DNA of 64,000 nucleotides, from the NCBI RefSeq assembly GCF_017654605.1, contig NZ_CP072113.1, positions 2,976,001 through 3,040,000 of the forward strand, given 5' to 3'. A model generated the notes under the pieces. It saw nothing but the letters and a program-made list of their open reading frames with translations, made no database searches and was not told the DNA's origin. Both the position numbers and the translations under genes were made by a program. The stretch is from Yimella sp. cx-51. GTDB taxonomy: Bacteria; Actinomycetota; Actinomycetes; Actinomycetales; Dermatophilaceae. This document shows, one piece after another, positions 43,473 to 53,587 of this stretch. The first letter of the stretch is position 1. The number at the start of each line of letters is the position of its first letter.

Positions 43473-43759
43473 TCGTCGTCCAGCACGAACTTGATGTCGA
43501 AGACGGACGGCCGCGCGAAGAGGTCCGCCAGCTTCGTCGTCTCGATCGGCGCATCAAGGAGAGCGACGAACTCGTCGTACTGCTCCGCCGACGCCTCGAA
43601 CCGCCGCCGATCAGCGAGCACTCGCTCTGCTCGTTCGACCGCGCTGCTGAGGATGAACTCGGACATCGAGGTGTGCGACGCCGACGCAGCCTGGCGAAGC
43701 AACGCTTCTTGGCGTGCTTCGGCGCGAAGGTTGATGCGTTGATCTTTGATGGTGGTCAT
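43469..43759 (-). CDS. DUF1778 (TacA-type) antitoxin
   Basis: 96 residues. The N-terminal ribbon-helix-helix reads DQRINLRAEARQEALLRQAA, then TSMSEFILSSAVERAERVL; the C-terminal tail (about 60-96, ending FDIKFVLDDE) should wrap and inhibit the TacT toxin. Such antitoxins also repress their own promoter; the palindrome at 43777-43797, 18 bases before the start, is the likely operator. Confidence 0.9.
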   Translation of the reverse strand: MTTIKDQRINLRAEARQEALLRQAASASHTSMSEFILSSAVERAERVLADRRRFEASAEQYDEFVALLDAPIETTKLADLFARPSVFDIKFVLDDE

Positions 43760-43776
43760 GACGGCCTCTCACCCGG

Positions 43777-43797
43777 TGTACGTACATCGTACATACA
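43777..43797. promoter_or_regulatory. likely TacA autoregulatory operator
   Basis: TGTACGTAC-ATC-GTACATACA is an imperfect dyad with 8 of 9 arm positions matching, just upstream of the antitoxin gene. Position and symmetry suit a ribbon-helix-helix repressor. Confidence 0.6.
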
Positions 43798-43857
43798 GCT
43801 GGTGATGAGGGTGCAGCTTCACTCGCATCGGGTATCAGTCCCCGCACGCCCTCTCGG

Positions 43858-45198
43858 CTACAGCGCGCGAACGGCTTCTTCGATCACGTCGAGACCTTCG
43901 TTCAGTTCGTCGTCGGTGATCACCAAGGGCGGCAACAGCCGGATGACATTGCCGAAGGTGCCGCAGGTCAGCGTCAGCACGCCCTGGGAATTGGCGTGTG
44001 CGGCAACCTTCTTGGCGGCGTCCGGATTGGGGGTGATGCCGTCGTCCGACACGAATTCGATGGCGAGCATGGCGCCTCGACCGCGTGCTTCGCCGACGTA
44101 TGGGGACGTCTCGACGAAGCCCTGCAGGCGCGGCATTGCGATGCCCTCGATCGTCTTCGCCCGGCCCACAAGGTCGTCCTCTTGGATGACTTCGATCGCG
44201 GCCAGCGCTGCGGCACAGGCCACCGGGTTACCCGCGTAGGTGCCGCCGATGCCGCCAACCGGAGCGGCGTTCATGATCTCGGTGCGGCCGGTGACCGCTG
44301 AGATGGGCATGCCGCCACCGAGCGCCTTCGCGGTGGTGATGAGGTCGGGTTCGATGCCCTCGAACTCCGAGGCGAACATGTGGCCGGTGCGGGCGAATCC
44401 GGTCTGGATCTCGTCGGCGATGAAGACGATGCCGTGGTCGCGCGCGAAGTCCTGCACGCCCTTGAGGAAGCCGGGCTCCGGCGCGATGAAACCGCCTTCG
44501 CCTGCGATCGGCTCGGCGACGATGCAGGCCACGTTGCCGGCGCCGATCTGGGTGAGCACCATCTCCTTCAGCGATGCGAGCGCCTCGGCGGCAGCGTTCT
44601 CCCGGCCGCTGGGCCAGCGGAAACCGTAGGCATTCGGCGTGCGGTAGACCTCGGACGCGAACGGGCCGAAGCTCTGCTTGTAGGGCACGTTCTTGGCGGT
44701 CATGCTCATCGTCATGTGCGTGCGTCCGTGGTAGGCGTGGTCAAGCACGACAATCGCGGGGCGGCCGGTGTAGGCGCGGGCGATCTTGACGGCGTTCTCA
44801 ATGGCTTCGGCGCCGCTGGTGAACAGCGCGCTGCGCTTGTCGAAGTCACCCGGGGTGAGCGCGTTGAGCTTCTCGCAGACGTCCACGAAGCCTTGGTACT
44901 CGGTGACCATGAAGCAGGTGTGCGTTGCCAGTTTCGCTTGTGCGGCAACGGCTTCAGCCACCTTGGGGTTGGCTGCACCGACACTCGTGACGGCGATGCC
45001 GGAGGCGAAGTCGATCAGCTTGTTGCCGTCGACATCGACGAGCAACGAACCCTCCACGTGGTCGATGAACACCGGCGAGGTGATGCCGAAACCACTGGAG
45101 ACGGCCCGCTCGCGCGCGGCGTGGAGTTCGCGTGACTTGGGCCCGGGAATCTCGGTGCGCAACTCGCGGATCGTGCCTGCTGCTGTGTCGACGGACAT
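43858..45198 (-). CDS. gabT: 4-aminobutyrate aminotransferase
   Basis: About 446 residues of class III PLP transaminases. Motifs in order: FTSGAEAIENAVKIAR (phosphate site), DHAYHGRTHMTMSMT, FIADEIQTGFARTGHMF, and the PLP lysine in TTAKALGGGMPIS (K291 from the chosen start). It transfers the amino group of GABA to 2-oxoglutarate, giving succinate semialdehyde. The start is ATG 45198; a short in-frame extension upstream is unlikely. Gene order gives no succinate-semialdehyde dehydrogenase nearby. A related omega-amino acid substrate is possible. Confidence 0.92.
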   Translation of the reverse strand: MSVDTAAGTIRELRTEIPGPKSRELHAARERAVSSGFGITSPVFIDHVEGSLLVDVDGNKLIDFASGIAVTSVGAANPKVAEAVAAQAKLATHTCFMVTEYQGFVDVCEKLNALTPGDFDKRSALFTSGAEAIENAVKIARAYTGRPAIVVLDHAYHGRTHMTMSMTAKNVPYKQSFGPFASEVYRTPNAYGFRWPSGRENAAAEALASLKEMVLTQIGAGNVACIVAEPIAGEGGFIAPEPGFLKGVQDFARDHGIVFIADEIQTGFARTGHMFASEFEGIEPDLITTAKALGGGMPISAVTGRTEIMNAAPVGGIGGTYAGNPVACAAALAAIEVIQEDDLVGRAKTIEGIAMPRLQGFVETSPYVGEARGRGAMLAIEFVSDDGITPNPDAAKKVAAHANSQGVLTLTCGTFGNVIRLLPPLVITDDELNEGLDVIEEAVRAL

Positions 45199-45366
45199 GA
45201 CGGCCAACTTCCTGACTTGAGGCAATCTCTTTCGAAGTCGAACTTTAGGCCCGACGTCCCCACGGTACGACCATGCCCCGACATCTGTCTGCCCCTCGTG
45301 CCCGAATCACGCCTTCGGCACGCTGCGTGACGCCGGGTGTCGTTGCCTGCTCCTACAGTGGCCACC

Positions 45367-46047
45367 ATGACGACTGCCTCGCCCACCTCCCCCTTCGGAG
45401 ACGCGATCGCTGCTCGTTATCCCCACTCCTACGCAGTGCTGGACGTCGAGACCAGCGGCCTTGATCCGCGGCGGCACCGGGTGCTGCAGGTCGCCATCAC
45501 CCAGCTCGACGCTCACGGCGAGGTGCAGCAGGTGTGGTCGAGCCTGGTCAACCCCGGCGTCGACCCTGGCCCGGTCGATCTGCACGGCCTCACCGCCGAA
45601 CGCCTCGCCGGTGCGCCCTCCTACGCGCAACTCGCGACGCACGTGGCCGACCTGGTGCGCGGACGTGTCGTCGTCGCCCACAACGCCGGCTTCGACTGGG
45701 CCTTCCTGTCGTCCGAAGGTGCACGCGTCGGCATTCCGTTACCCACCCGCGAACGGCTCTGCACGGTCGAACTCACCCGCACGCTCCGGACGCCGGCCGC
45801 CACGTTCTCCCTCGAATCGCTCTGTGCCCATTGGCAGATTCCACAGGCACGCCCGCACGACGCCGAGGACGACGTCCGCGTGCTCGTCGAGGTGCTGCGC
45901 TACGCGCTGGCCGACGCCGCGGCGCAGCAGATCGCATTGCCGATCCGCGACCCGTACGCCCGAATAACGTTGCGGCGCAAACTTCGTCGGCGCTACCGCA
46001 AGACGAAGTGGAAGCTCAAGCGCCGCTGGAGGAACGCCCGCCGCTGA
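45367..46047 (+). CDS. DEDDh 3'-5' exonuclease
   Basis: 226 residues. ExoI motif VLDVETSGLDP about 20-30 (D-x-E), ExoII VVAHNAGFDWAFL about 97-109, ExoIII HDAEDDVRVL about 157-166. This is the DnaQ-like family, as in polymerase III epsilon or stand-alone exonucleases. The tail is strongly basic (RRKLRRRYRKTKWKLKRRWR), perhaps for nucleic-acid binding. The start is ATG 45367. The last 32 bases overlap the convergent frameshifted gene. Confidence 0.9.
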   Translation: MTTASPTSPFGDAIAARYPHSYAVLDVETSGLDPRRHRVLQVAITQLDAHGEVQQVWSSLVNPGVDPGPVDLHGLTAERLAGAPSYAQLATHVADLVRGRVVVAHNAGFDWAFLSSEGARVGIPLPTRERLCTVELTRTLRTPAATFSLESLCAHWQIPQARPHDAEDDVRVLVEVLRYALADAAAQQIALPIRDPYARITLRRKLRRRYRKTKWKLKRRWRNARR

Positions 46048-46688
46048 GCGAGTCGATCCACGGATGGTCGGGGATCGTGCGCTCCAACGCGTCCTGCAGC
46101 CAGTCGCGGCGGCGGCCGTCCAGGTGCGGCAGCGTCGCGGCGAAGTCGGCTTGGTCCTTGGTTCGCAGACCTTTGGCTTTGTAGAGCAGTTGGATCTGCG
46201 GCTGGAGGTATCTGATGCCGTCCTGCTCCCACACTGCCTCCGCCATCGGAAGGCGAATTGTGTTGTTGCGCTTGTAGATCCATTCGTCACGGCTTCCAGG
46301 GGCGAGCAGGATGTCGTACTCCCACGGGTCTGCGGCACTTCGCCTGGCCCAGAGTTGCCCGGCGCCGGCAGGCAGGACGTCTTCGGCCGCGGCATCGGGC
46401 GCGTCCTCCGGCAACAGAGGCGTCAGTGATCCTGACGATGCAGCCCACGCATGGAGCTTGCCTGCGAGATGGCGTCGAAGGAGGGGCAGTTCGGCGGAGA
46501 GCACAGAGGGGTCGATGTCGTCGTGGCTGCGCCGGACGCCCGGTGAACGCCTCCAGCGCCCAGCCGCCCGCGATCCACCACAAGCCCTCGTAGTCGGCGA
46601 AGAGCACCTTGACGTCCTGCGGTGTCCGCGGCGCCCACGCGCCGTACAGCGCCGTGAACTCTTCATCGCTCAGCCCGTCGACTCCCAC
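46016..46688 (-). pseudogene. frameshifted nucleotidyltransferase-like gene
   Basis: Two frames together make one protein. The first reads GVDGLSDEEFTALYGAWAPR through WWIAGGWALEAFTG; the second continues VRRSHDDIDPSVLSAELPLL and on to the C terminus. The join, GGWALE-x-F-x-G...R-x-H-D-D-I-D, is the active-site region of aminoglycoside 2''-nucleotidyltransferase-like proteins. A single-base shift near 46539-46542, in a CCGGGCG tract, breaks the frame. It may be a true mutation or a sequencing error. With the frame restored it would be about 220 residues. Confidence 0.7.
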
Positions 46689-46887
46689 GGTCAGACGATA
46701 GGCGCCGAGCCGATGAGCGATCCGTGATTGAGTCGTCCTCGAGGAACGAGCGGACGTGTCGAAATCCGCCGAAATGCCACGACAACGCCCAACGTCAAAG
46801 GCGAGAAAACCATCGATTTGCAATGTTATTCACAACCACGTCACCAGATCTCGAGGCGTTGTCGGTGGTCGATGATTGACTCTTCTC

Positions 46888-48824
46888 ATGGTCACAAAGC
46901 TGCTCGAAACCCCCGCTGAACAAGCGGTCGAGCATGCGCGCGCCCACGTCGCTTCATTGTCGACTGAGGAACTACTCGCCCTGTCACGCGCGGCGATGAC
47001 TGAGGTCGCAGAGCGCACCCGAGAGACCGCCTCCACCGCCCGTGACCCGCGCGGTGAGTACGAGCAGCTGATCACCGGCGCCCAAGCCGTCCTGAACAGT
47101 GCCCAAGCCCTGCGCTCGACTGCGATCGCCAGGTACTCCGCGGTGGACGACCACCCCGACCAGCCAGGTGAACCCACCCAACGCCCGCTCGGCCACGAGT
47201 CCGAGTTTGCCGACTCCGACATCGCGCCCATGCTCCGCATCACCTCCAGGACAGCCTCATGGATCACCCGCGACGCCTGCAACGCGGTTGTGGTCGCACC
47301 ACGTCTACTCCGCCTGGCCGGCACCGGTGCGGTCTCGATGTACCTGGTCGACAAGATCACCGAAATGCTCGAACACACCACCCCAGACATCCGAGCCCGC
47401 ATCGAACAACGCTTGTTGGACGCACGCATCGAAGAAGCCACCACCGTCCGGGCGCTCGGGTGGGTGCGCCGCTGGCTCACGACCCTTGACCCAGACGCCC
47501 TCAGCGAGAGGGCGACGAAAGAACGCAAGAACGGGTCGACGTGCGCTGGTGGGGCGGTGACCTGCCCGGCCTGACCGAGTTCATCGCCACCTTGCCCGCC
47601 GGTCATGCCGCGCAGATCATCACCGCGGTCGACACCCTCGCCAAACAACTGAACGCCGATCCCGCCAACGCCGGCAAGACCATGGGGGAATGCCGCGCCG
47701 ACGCCCTCCTGCAGCTGGTCATGGCCAACGTCACCTGCCACATCCAGCTCACCCTGCTCGGACACGCCACATCACCACCACCAGGCTGCGCTCAATGCGA
47801 CCCAGCCGAGCAGCAAGCACGACCCCAGCGCGGTGGCCGCGGCGGTGATGCCGCTTGGAGCGACGAAAACCATTGGCACACAGCCGATCCGCCAGGCAGC
47901 GCCGCGTCCTCACATCACCCTGCAGCGCACCACCCCACCCAGTTCCCCGGGCACCACCGCGCCCACGTCGATCCTGTCGACGCTGATGCCGCCGAAGTCG
48001 CCGCCTACCTGGACGACTGGTGCGCCCGCGCCAGCATTCCGGGCAGTCTTGAGCACGCCGCCGCCGAGATGGACCGACAAGAATCCCTCGACGATGAGGG
48101 CGCAAACGCTCACCAGTACGACGCCGATGCGTTCGAGGCATGGTTCGCACCGATCGTCGACGCAGCCGCTGACCTCGAATTCGCACCCTTCGGCACGACC
48201 AGCGGCGACCACGATGAGCTGGCCGCAGCCACTGATGCTGACGGGCCACGACGCCACGGTCTTCAACATCGCGTCGGCTTCATCCCGGCCGACCAATTTG
48301 AGGCGCTGCTGACCGGCCGCCGCGCGACCGTCCGCCACGCCTACCTCGAACCCGCCCTCGGCACCGACGGCGCCATGGGTCACCGGCTCGTCGGAGTCAG
48401 CCGCGCAACCCGAGCCACCCTCACCGAGGCAACGCTCGACGCGCTCAACCAATTCGCGACATACATGGCCAATGCAGACCAAGCGGGCGGGCACGTCCCA
48501 AAACTCGAAGTCACTGCCGACACCCGCTCACCCGCCTACCGCGTTCCGGCCCACATCCGACGGTTCGTGGAACTCCGCGACGAACACTGCCGATACCCCG
48601 GCTGCAGCCGGGGGGCGAAATACTGCGAAGCCGACCACATCATCCCCTGGGGCACACCCGGCGGCCACACCACGCCCACCAACCTGCAACTGCTGTGCAA
48701 ACGGCACCACCGCGTGAAGACCGCGAAGAGGTGGAGCGTCACCATGACCCGCGACGGCGACTGCACCTGGACCTCACCCACCGGCAGCGTCCACATCACC
48801 CGACCCAGCCTCACGCTCAGCTGA
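46888..48824 (+). pseudogene. frameshifted 13E12/DUF222 HNH endonuclease gene
   Basis: The first frame (46888-47574) holds the N-terminal DUF222 region (ETPAEQAVEHARAHVASLST onward), and the second (from about 47537 to 48824) carries the rest, ending in an HNH domain: RFVELRDEHCRYPGC, CEADHIIPWG and NLQLLCKRHHRVK. The conserved text switches frames near 47531-47536 (reading VDVRWWGGDLPGL only in the second frame), so one base is missing. Members are common repeats in actinobacterial genomes, with poorly known function. It could be intact in life if the shift is a sequencing error. Confidence 0.82.
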
Positions 48825-49102
48825 CCGTCACGGCCCCACCTTTTGGCTGACCGTCCTGGCCGATCGGGAGCCACCGAACGGGCGGCGCGCTTCGCTCCAC
48901 TCCCGTATCTGGCTGGGCGAGCATCATCGCGCAAAGCGAACGTCGTCTGGCGCCGCCGGCAGCGCCTTAGACGAACTGGACATCGGATTCCGAAACCCCG
49001 ACAGCCACTGGAGACCTGGACGCCACACGGCAACAGCCCCGAGAGCTCGGGACTCTCGGGGCTGTTGCTTGCCACGGACGATGAAGTCCGCGGCGGAGTT
49101 GA
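48825..49102. other. intergenic stretch
   Basis: About 280 bases between convergent genes. Apart from the terminator at 49030-49068 I see nothing structured. Confidence 0.5.
49030..49068. terminator. terminator of the rpf-like gene
   Basis: GCAACAGCCCCGAGAG (49030-49045) pairs with CTCTCGGGGCTGTTGC (49053-49068) around a 7-base loop, 35 bases beyond the stop on the minus strand. Confidence 0.88.
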
Positions 49103-49840
49103 TCAGGCAGCCGGAATGTCCAGCACCTGGCCGACGAAGATCAGGTTGGGGTTGCTGATCTTGTCGGTGTTGGCCTGGAACAGCGAGTTCCAGTGCTTCA
49201 GACCGAGCTTCTCGGCGAGCTTGCTCAGGGTGTCGCCCGACTTCACGGTCAGGGTCTCACCGGTGGTCTGCGCCTTCGGCACCGCGCGGTACGACTGGTG
49301 CTTGTGCTGCTTCACCTTGCCGGTCGGAGCCTGCTGCACCTGCTTCTTCGGGGCGGCGACCTTGGGAGCCGCAGCCTTGGGTGCCTGCTGCACCTGGCGC
49401 TTCGGCGTCTGCACCTTGGGAGCCTGGCGCGTGGTGCTGCGCGAGGTCTGCGGCTGCTGGGCCTGCTGCGTCGGGGTGTAGGACGAGGCGCCACCGCTGG
49501 CGCGGGTCAGACCCGCACGCACGGAGCAAACCGGCCATGCACCCGGACCCTGGCCGGCCAGCACACGCTGGGCGACGCGGATCTGCTCGGCCTTGCTGGC
49601 GTTCTGCGGCATGCCGGTGCCGCCGAAGCCGCGCCAGGTCTGCAGCGTGAACTGCAGGCCGCCGTAGTAGCCGTTGCCGGTGTTGATCGACCAGTTGCCG
49701 CCGGACTCACACTGTGCGACGCGGTCCCAGACACCGGTGTCGGCGTGGGCGTCGCCCGCGGTGGCCATACCCAGGCCGGCCGCTGCTGCGGCGCCGGCCG
49801 CAGCCATGGTGGTGATTCGTGCTGCTCGGTTCTTCAACAA
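49103..49840 (-). CDS. resuscitation-promoting-factor-like secreted transglycosylase with LysM
   Basis: About 245 residues. A signal peptide ([20 protein letters not shown]...DAHA) is followed by an Rpf domain: [38 protein letters not shown] and [15 protein letters not shown], with the catalytic Glu in CESGGNW. A Gln/Pro/Lys-rich linker leads to a LysM domain ([18 protein letters not shown]...[11 protein letters not shown]). It should cut peptidoglycan glycan strands and promote growth from dormancy. No ATG or GTG fits; two adjacent TTG codons (49840 and 49837) after GAAGGGA are the best starts. A CRP-type site lies upstream. Confidence 0.85.
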   Translation of the reverse strand: MLKNRAARITTMAAAGAAAAAGLGMATAGDAHADTGVWDRVAQCESGGNWSINTGNGYYGGLQFTLQTWRGFGGTGMPQNASKAEQIRVAQRVLAGQGPGAWPVCSVRAGLTRASGGASSYTPTQQAQQPQTSRSTTRQAPKVQTPKRQVQQAPKAAAPKVAAPKKQVQQAPTGKVKQHKHQSYRAVPKAQTTGETLTVKSGDTLSKLAEKLGLKHWNSLFQANTDKISNPNLIFVGQVLDIPAA

Positions 49841-50083
49841 GTTGTTGATTCCCTTCGTCGTGCCGCCTCGCACACGCGCCGAGCCTCCGATCGGGCGGCT
49901 CGCCGTCGCAGGTGCGCCTCGTCCGGTTTCGGAAGTTCCGAAGGTGCGCTCACGGGAGGAATCGGCGAAGTGAACGCGCCGGATCCCGGCCTCCTTCTTG
50001 TCAGGCGGGGCCGGGTGCGACCAACCGGTCGCCACGGACAACACCGAGGCTCCCCGGCGCGCCGTTACGGATTTCTCCGAATC

Positions 50084-50099
50084 TGTGACATGACTCACA
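50084..50099. promoter_or_regulatory. CRP/GlxR-type site upstream of rpf-like gene
   Basis: TGTGA-CATGAC-TCACA is a perfect match to TGTGA-N6-TCACA. It lies 244 bases upstream of the rpf-like start. In mycobacteria and corynebacteria rpf genes are known targets of the cAMP receptor protein, which supports the call. Confidence 0.7.
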
Positions 50100-50134
50100 T
50101 CGCGGGCAATGGCGCAGAACCTGGGGCAGCGGCG

Positions 50135-50225
50135 CAAACGCGGCACTTCTAGCGCCATCCGCGGCACCTCTTCGCATCCGCGCTAGCTGCAACCGCCGCA
50201 GCGGCGATGAACCGCCGCGTTTGTG
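50135..50225. repeat. dispersed palindromic intergenic repeat, copy 2
   Basis: Ends CAAACGCGG (50135-50143) and CCGCGTTTG (50215-50223) are inverted. TAGCTGCAACCG (50184-50195) and AACCGCCGCGTTTGTG (50210-50225) match copy 1 at 28286-28348 in order and orientation. Between rpf and the siderophore gene. Confidence 0.6.
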
Positions 50226-50284
50226 TCTATAGCAACCCGCCGCAGGCCGCGCCCAGAGCAGGCCCGAACGGTGCCGACACCTAC

Positions 50285-50303
50285 TTAGGTTAGCCTTACC
50301 CGC
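50285..50303 (+). promoter_or_regulatory. DtxR/IdeR-type iron box
   Basis: TTAGGTTAGCCTTACCCGC matches 15 of 19 positions of the iron box TTAGGTTAGCCTAACCTAA and abuts the ATG of the siderophore-interacting protein. The TAGGTT inside it could be the -10 element, making the transcript leaderless and blocked by iron-loaded repressor. Confidence 0.75.
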
Positions 50304-51146
50304 ATGTCTGAGCGTCCGCGTCCCGTCCCCAAGTCCGCCACCGTCGTCCGCACCGAGCAGGTGGCCCGCGACCTGGTGCGGGTGATCCTGACCGGCGATG
50401 ACATCGCAAAACTGCCCCCGCTCGATTTCACCGATCACTACGTCAAACTGCTCTTACCGCCTGCTGGGGCCGACTACGACCACCCGTTCGACGCAGATGA
50501 AATCCGCGAGAACCACCCGCGCGAACAATGGCCGGTCACCCGCACCTACACGATCCGCTGGCTCGACCTTGAAGCCGCCGAACTCGCCCTCGACTTCGTC
50601 GTGCACGGGGACGAAGGCCTCGCCGGCCCGTGGGCGATGCGCGCCAAGGCCGGCGACCAGATCTCGTTCATGGGTCCGGGCGGAGCATGGGGGCCAAGCG
50701 AAGCTGCGGACGTCCATCTACTGGTGGGCGACGAGTCAGCCGCTCCGGCGATCGCGGCCGCGATGGAGGAGTTGCCCGAGTCGAGCACGGCTCAGGTCTT
50801 CGTCGAGGTCGAAGACCCGCAGGCGCAGATCCCGCTGCCGGAACGGGACAACGTCCACGTCACCTGGGCATACCGCGCGACGACCGGCGCCGCCTATGGC
50901 GAAGCGCTCACCGAAGCGGTGCGCAACGCGCCCTGGCCGCAGGGTCGGGTGCACGCCTTCGTGCATGGCAACGCAGACATGATCAAGCCGCTACGTCGTT
51001 ACCTCTTCGTCGAGCGGGAGCTTCCCCGCGACCAGGTGTCGATCTCCGGCTACTGGCGCACCGGCCACAACGAGGACGCCTGGCAGGCCGGCAAGCGCGA
51101 CTTCAACGCCCAGATCGAGCAGAAAGAGGCCACGCTCGCCGGCTGA
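50304..51146 (+). CDS. siderophore-interacting protein, FAD-dependent ferric reductase
   Basis: 280 residues of the SIP/ViuB family. The FAD-binding part has DHYVKLLLPP and the TRTYTIRW motif about 79-86, followed by DFVVHGDEGLAGPW; the C-terminal SIP domain reads LLVGDESAAPAIAAA and ends with ISGYWRTGHNEDAWQ. It reduces ferric siderophores in the cytoplasm to release iron. The iron box directly before the ATG implies expression under iron limitation. No siderophore transport genes are adjacent. Confidence 0.92.
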   Translation: MSERPRPVPKSATVVRTEQVARDLVRVILTGDDIAKLPPLDFTDHYVKLLLPPAGADYDHPFDADEIRENHPREQWPVTRTYTIRWLDLEAAELALDFVVHGDEGLAGPWAMRAKAGDQISFMGPGGAWGPSEAADVHLLVGDESAAPAIAAAMEELPESSTAQVFVEVEDPQAQIPLPERDNVHVTWAYRATTGAAYGEALTEAVRNAPWPQGRVHAFVHGNADMIKPLRRYLFVERELPRDQVSISGYWRTGHNEDAWQAGKRDFNAQIEQKEATLAG

Positions 51147-51197
51147 TCCCGGCTGAACTTCTCGGGTTTCGATTCTTCCGAGAGCAGCACACAAACG

Positions 51198-51233
51198 ACG
51201 GCGGCTGCGTCCCCCGAGGTACGCAGCCGCCGT
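51198..51233. terminator. bidirectional terminator
   Basis: ACGGCGGCTGCGT (51198-51210) pairs with ACGCAGCCGCCGT (51221-51233), followed on the plus strand by TGTTCTT. It lies between the convergent siderophore and MMPL genes. Confidence 0.88.
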
Positions 51234-51252
51234 TGTTCTTGAGCGAGCCTGA

Positions 51253-53556
51253 TCAGGCGTCGACCAGCTCTTCTTCCTTCTCCAGCTCCGGGTGGATGCT
51301 GCTGAGCTTCTCGCCCTCCACGTCCACCGACGGCAGGATCTTGTCGAGCCACTTCGGCAACGCCCACGCCTTGTCACCCATGAGGTACATCAGGGCCGGG
51401 ATGAGCGCCATGCGCACCACGAACGCGTCGAAGAAGACGGCGATCGCGAGCGCGAAGCCCATCGACTGGATGAGCGAGTTGTCCTGCAGCATGAACGCGG
51501 CGAACACCGAGATCATGATGGCGGCGGCGGCCGAGACCACGCGGGCACCGTGGCGGAAACCGTCCACCACTGCCTCGCGGGCGCTCATGCCGTGGACGTA
51601 GGCCTCACGCATGCGGGTCACCAGGAACACCTGGTAGTCCATCGCCAGGCCGAACACCAGGCCGATGAGGATGATCGGCATGAAGCTCACCAGCGGGGCG
51701 GGCTCGACCAGACCGAAGGTGCCTTCCTGGAAGATCAGCACGGTCGCGCCGAGCGTGGCCAGCACCGACAACAGGAAGCCGAGGGTGGCGGTCAACGGCA
51801 CCAGCAGTGAGCGGAAGACCAGCATCAGCAGGATGAACGCCAGCCCGATGACCACCGCGAGGTAGATCGGCAGTGCGCCGGTGAGACGCTCGGAGACGTC
51901 CGCCTGGATGGCGGTCACACCGGTGATACCGACGTCCGCCTTGGTCTGTGCCTCGACGCCCGACTCACCGTCACGCAGTGCGTGCAGCAGGTCTTCGGTC
52001 TTCGTGTCGTTCGGACCGGTCTTGGGCGTGATGAGCACCTGCGCACCGGAGGCGTCCTTGTTGACGGCGATCATCTGCGCGTTGGCGACATTCGGCTGCT
52101 TGGCCGCCCACTCGACCACCTTGCCGTAGGCGCCGAGGCGCTCCTGCTGAGAACCGAGGGACGAGCCGTCGACGACCGCCACGAGCGGGCCGTTGCGGCC
52201 CTCACCGAAGGAGCCCGAGATCAGGTCGGCAGCCTTGCGCTGCGTGGTGGTCTTGGCCGCGGTGGTGTCGGTCGGCAGCGCGAGGTGGAGGTCCTTCATC
52301 GGCACGGCCAGCAGGCCCAGCAGCACCACGACCAGCGCGACGATCGCGGCAGGCTTCTTACCCAGGAAACGGGCCCAGCGCACACCGTTGTTGAGCGGCT
52401 TGCCCTCCTCGTCCAGCGGGTCCTTGTGACGACGGACGCGTCCGCCGAAGGCCTTGGTCTTCAGCAGACCGAGGATCGCCGGCAGCAGGGTGAGCGCGAC
52501 CAGCACGGCGAAGAAGACGGTGCCGGCGGCGGCCATACCCATGGACGTCAGGAACGGAATGCCGACCAGCGACAGCGCGGCGAGCGCGATGAGGACGGTC
52601 AGACCGGCGAAGACGACGGCCGATCCGGCCTTACCCACAGCCAGGCCGGCGGCGTGCGCACGGTCGTCGGTGTGGCGCAGTTCGGCGCGGTAGCGGGCCA
52701 GGATGAACAGCGTGTAGTCGATACCGACGGCCAGACCGATCATCGTCGCGAGCATCGGCGTCGTGGTGCCGATCGTGGTGAACGCGGTCGCGATGTAGAG
52801 GCCGATCATGCCCATGCCGACACCGAAGAAGGCCGCGATGATCGGCAGACCTGCAGCGACCAGCGAACCGAAGGTGATGATCAGGACGAGCGCGGCAACA
52901 CCGATACCGATCAGCTCGGCGCTACCGCCGGTCTCCGGCATCTGCTGCATGCCCTGACCGTTGACCTCGATCTGCATGCCGCTGCTCTTGGCGTGCTTCT
53001 GCAGCACGGAGATCAGCTTCTCCTGCGTGGCCGGCTTCACGTCCGGCACCGAGGGCACGTCGAAGTCGAAGCTCATCGTGCCAACCCGCTGGTCGGCCGA
53101 GAGCGGCAACAATGCCTTGGCGTTCGCCTCGGCAACAGCCTTCGGGGCGCCGTTCTTCATCGCCCCGGCGACCGCCATCTTGTACTGCGCATCGCTGGCC
53201 GCGACCGGAGGCGCGATCTGCGTCTTCGGCATCTGCGGAACGGTCTTCAGGTCGGCGATGAGAGCACCAGCGGCCTGCTGGTACTTCGCCTCGCGCAGGG
53301 TGTGGCCCTGCGGGGCGGCCATCACGATGTTGACGGTGGCGGCGTTCTCGACGTCCTTGGCGTCGGGGAACAGCTTCTTCTGCATGTCCTGGGCCTGCAG
53401 CGAGGGGATGCCCGGGATGGAGAAGGTGTCGGCCATCGGCTTGGAGATCGCGCCGGCCAGGCTGCCGAATCCGATGATCGCCAGCAGCCAGGCTGCGATG
53501 AAGACCGGCCACTTGCGGTAGGCGGTGCTACCGAGGCGGTACAGGAAGGTTGCCAT
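51253..53556 (-). CDS. MMPL/RND family transporter
   Basis: 767 residues with twelve predicted membrane segments in two halves. After TM1 a large extracytoplasmic loop (about 40-200) is followed by TM2-6 with [13 protein letters not shown] (Asp-Tyr pair in TM4), then a second loop and TM8-12 with [20 protein letters not shown] proteins move lipids or drugs using the proton gradient. A TetR gene lies 31 bases upstream on the same strand and probably controls it. A cytoplasmic tail of about 35 residues ends in EKEEELVDA. Substrate unknown. Confidence 0.92.
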   Translation of the reverse strand: MATFLYRLGSTAYRKWPVFIAAWLLAIIGFGSLAGAISKPMADTFSIPGIPSLQAQDMQKKLFPDAKDVENAATVNIVMAAPQGHTLREAKYQQAAGALIADLKTVPQMPKTQIAPPVAASDAQYKMAVAGAMKNGAPKAVAEANAKALLPLSADQRVGTMSFDFDVPSVPDVKPATQEKLISVLQKHAKSSGMQIEVNGQGMQQMPETGGSAELIGIGVAALVLIITFGSLVAAGLPIIAAFFGVGMGMIGLYIATAFTTIGTTTPMLATMIGLAVGIDYTLFILARYRAELRHTDDRAHAAGLAVGKAGSAVVFAGLTVLIALAALSLVGIPFLTSMGMAAAGTVFFAVLVALTLLPAILGLLKTKAFGGRVRRHKDPLDEEGKPLNNGVRWARFLGKKPAAIVALVVVLLGLLAVPMKDLHLALPTDTTAAKTTTQRKAADLISGSFGEGRNGPLVAVVDGSSLGSQQERLGAYGKVVEWAAKQPNVANAQMIAVNKDASGAQVLITPKTGPNDTKTEDLLHALRDGESGVEAQTKADVGITGVTAIQADVSERLTGALPIYLAVVIGLAFILLMLVFRSLLVPLTATLGFLLSVLATLGATVLIFQEGTFGLVEPAPLVSFMPIILIGLVFGLAMDYQVFLVTRMREAYVHGMSAREAVVDGFRHGARVVSAAAAIMISVFAAFMLQDNSLIQSMGFALAIAVFFDAFVVRMALIPALMYLMGDKAWALPKWLDKILPSVDVEGEKLSSIHPELEKEEELVDA

Positions 53557-53587
53557 GAGTTCTTTCTCTCGTGGGTGTGGTGCGGGT

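Larger units (their letters stand above)
49841..50303. other. divergent region between rpf-like gene and siderophore reductase
   Basis: About 460 bases. It contains the CRP-type site (50084-50099), the second copy of the dispersed palindromic repeat (50135-50225), and the iron box (50285-50303). The rpf leader is over 200 bases; I could not recognise a riboswitch in it. Confidence 0.55.
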
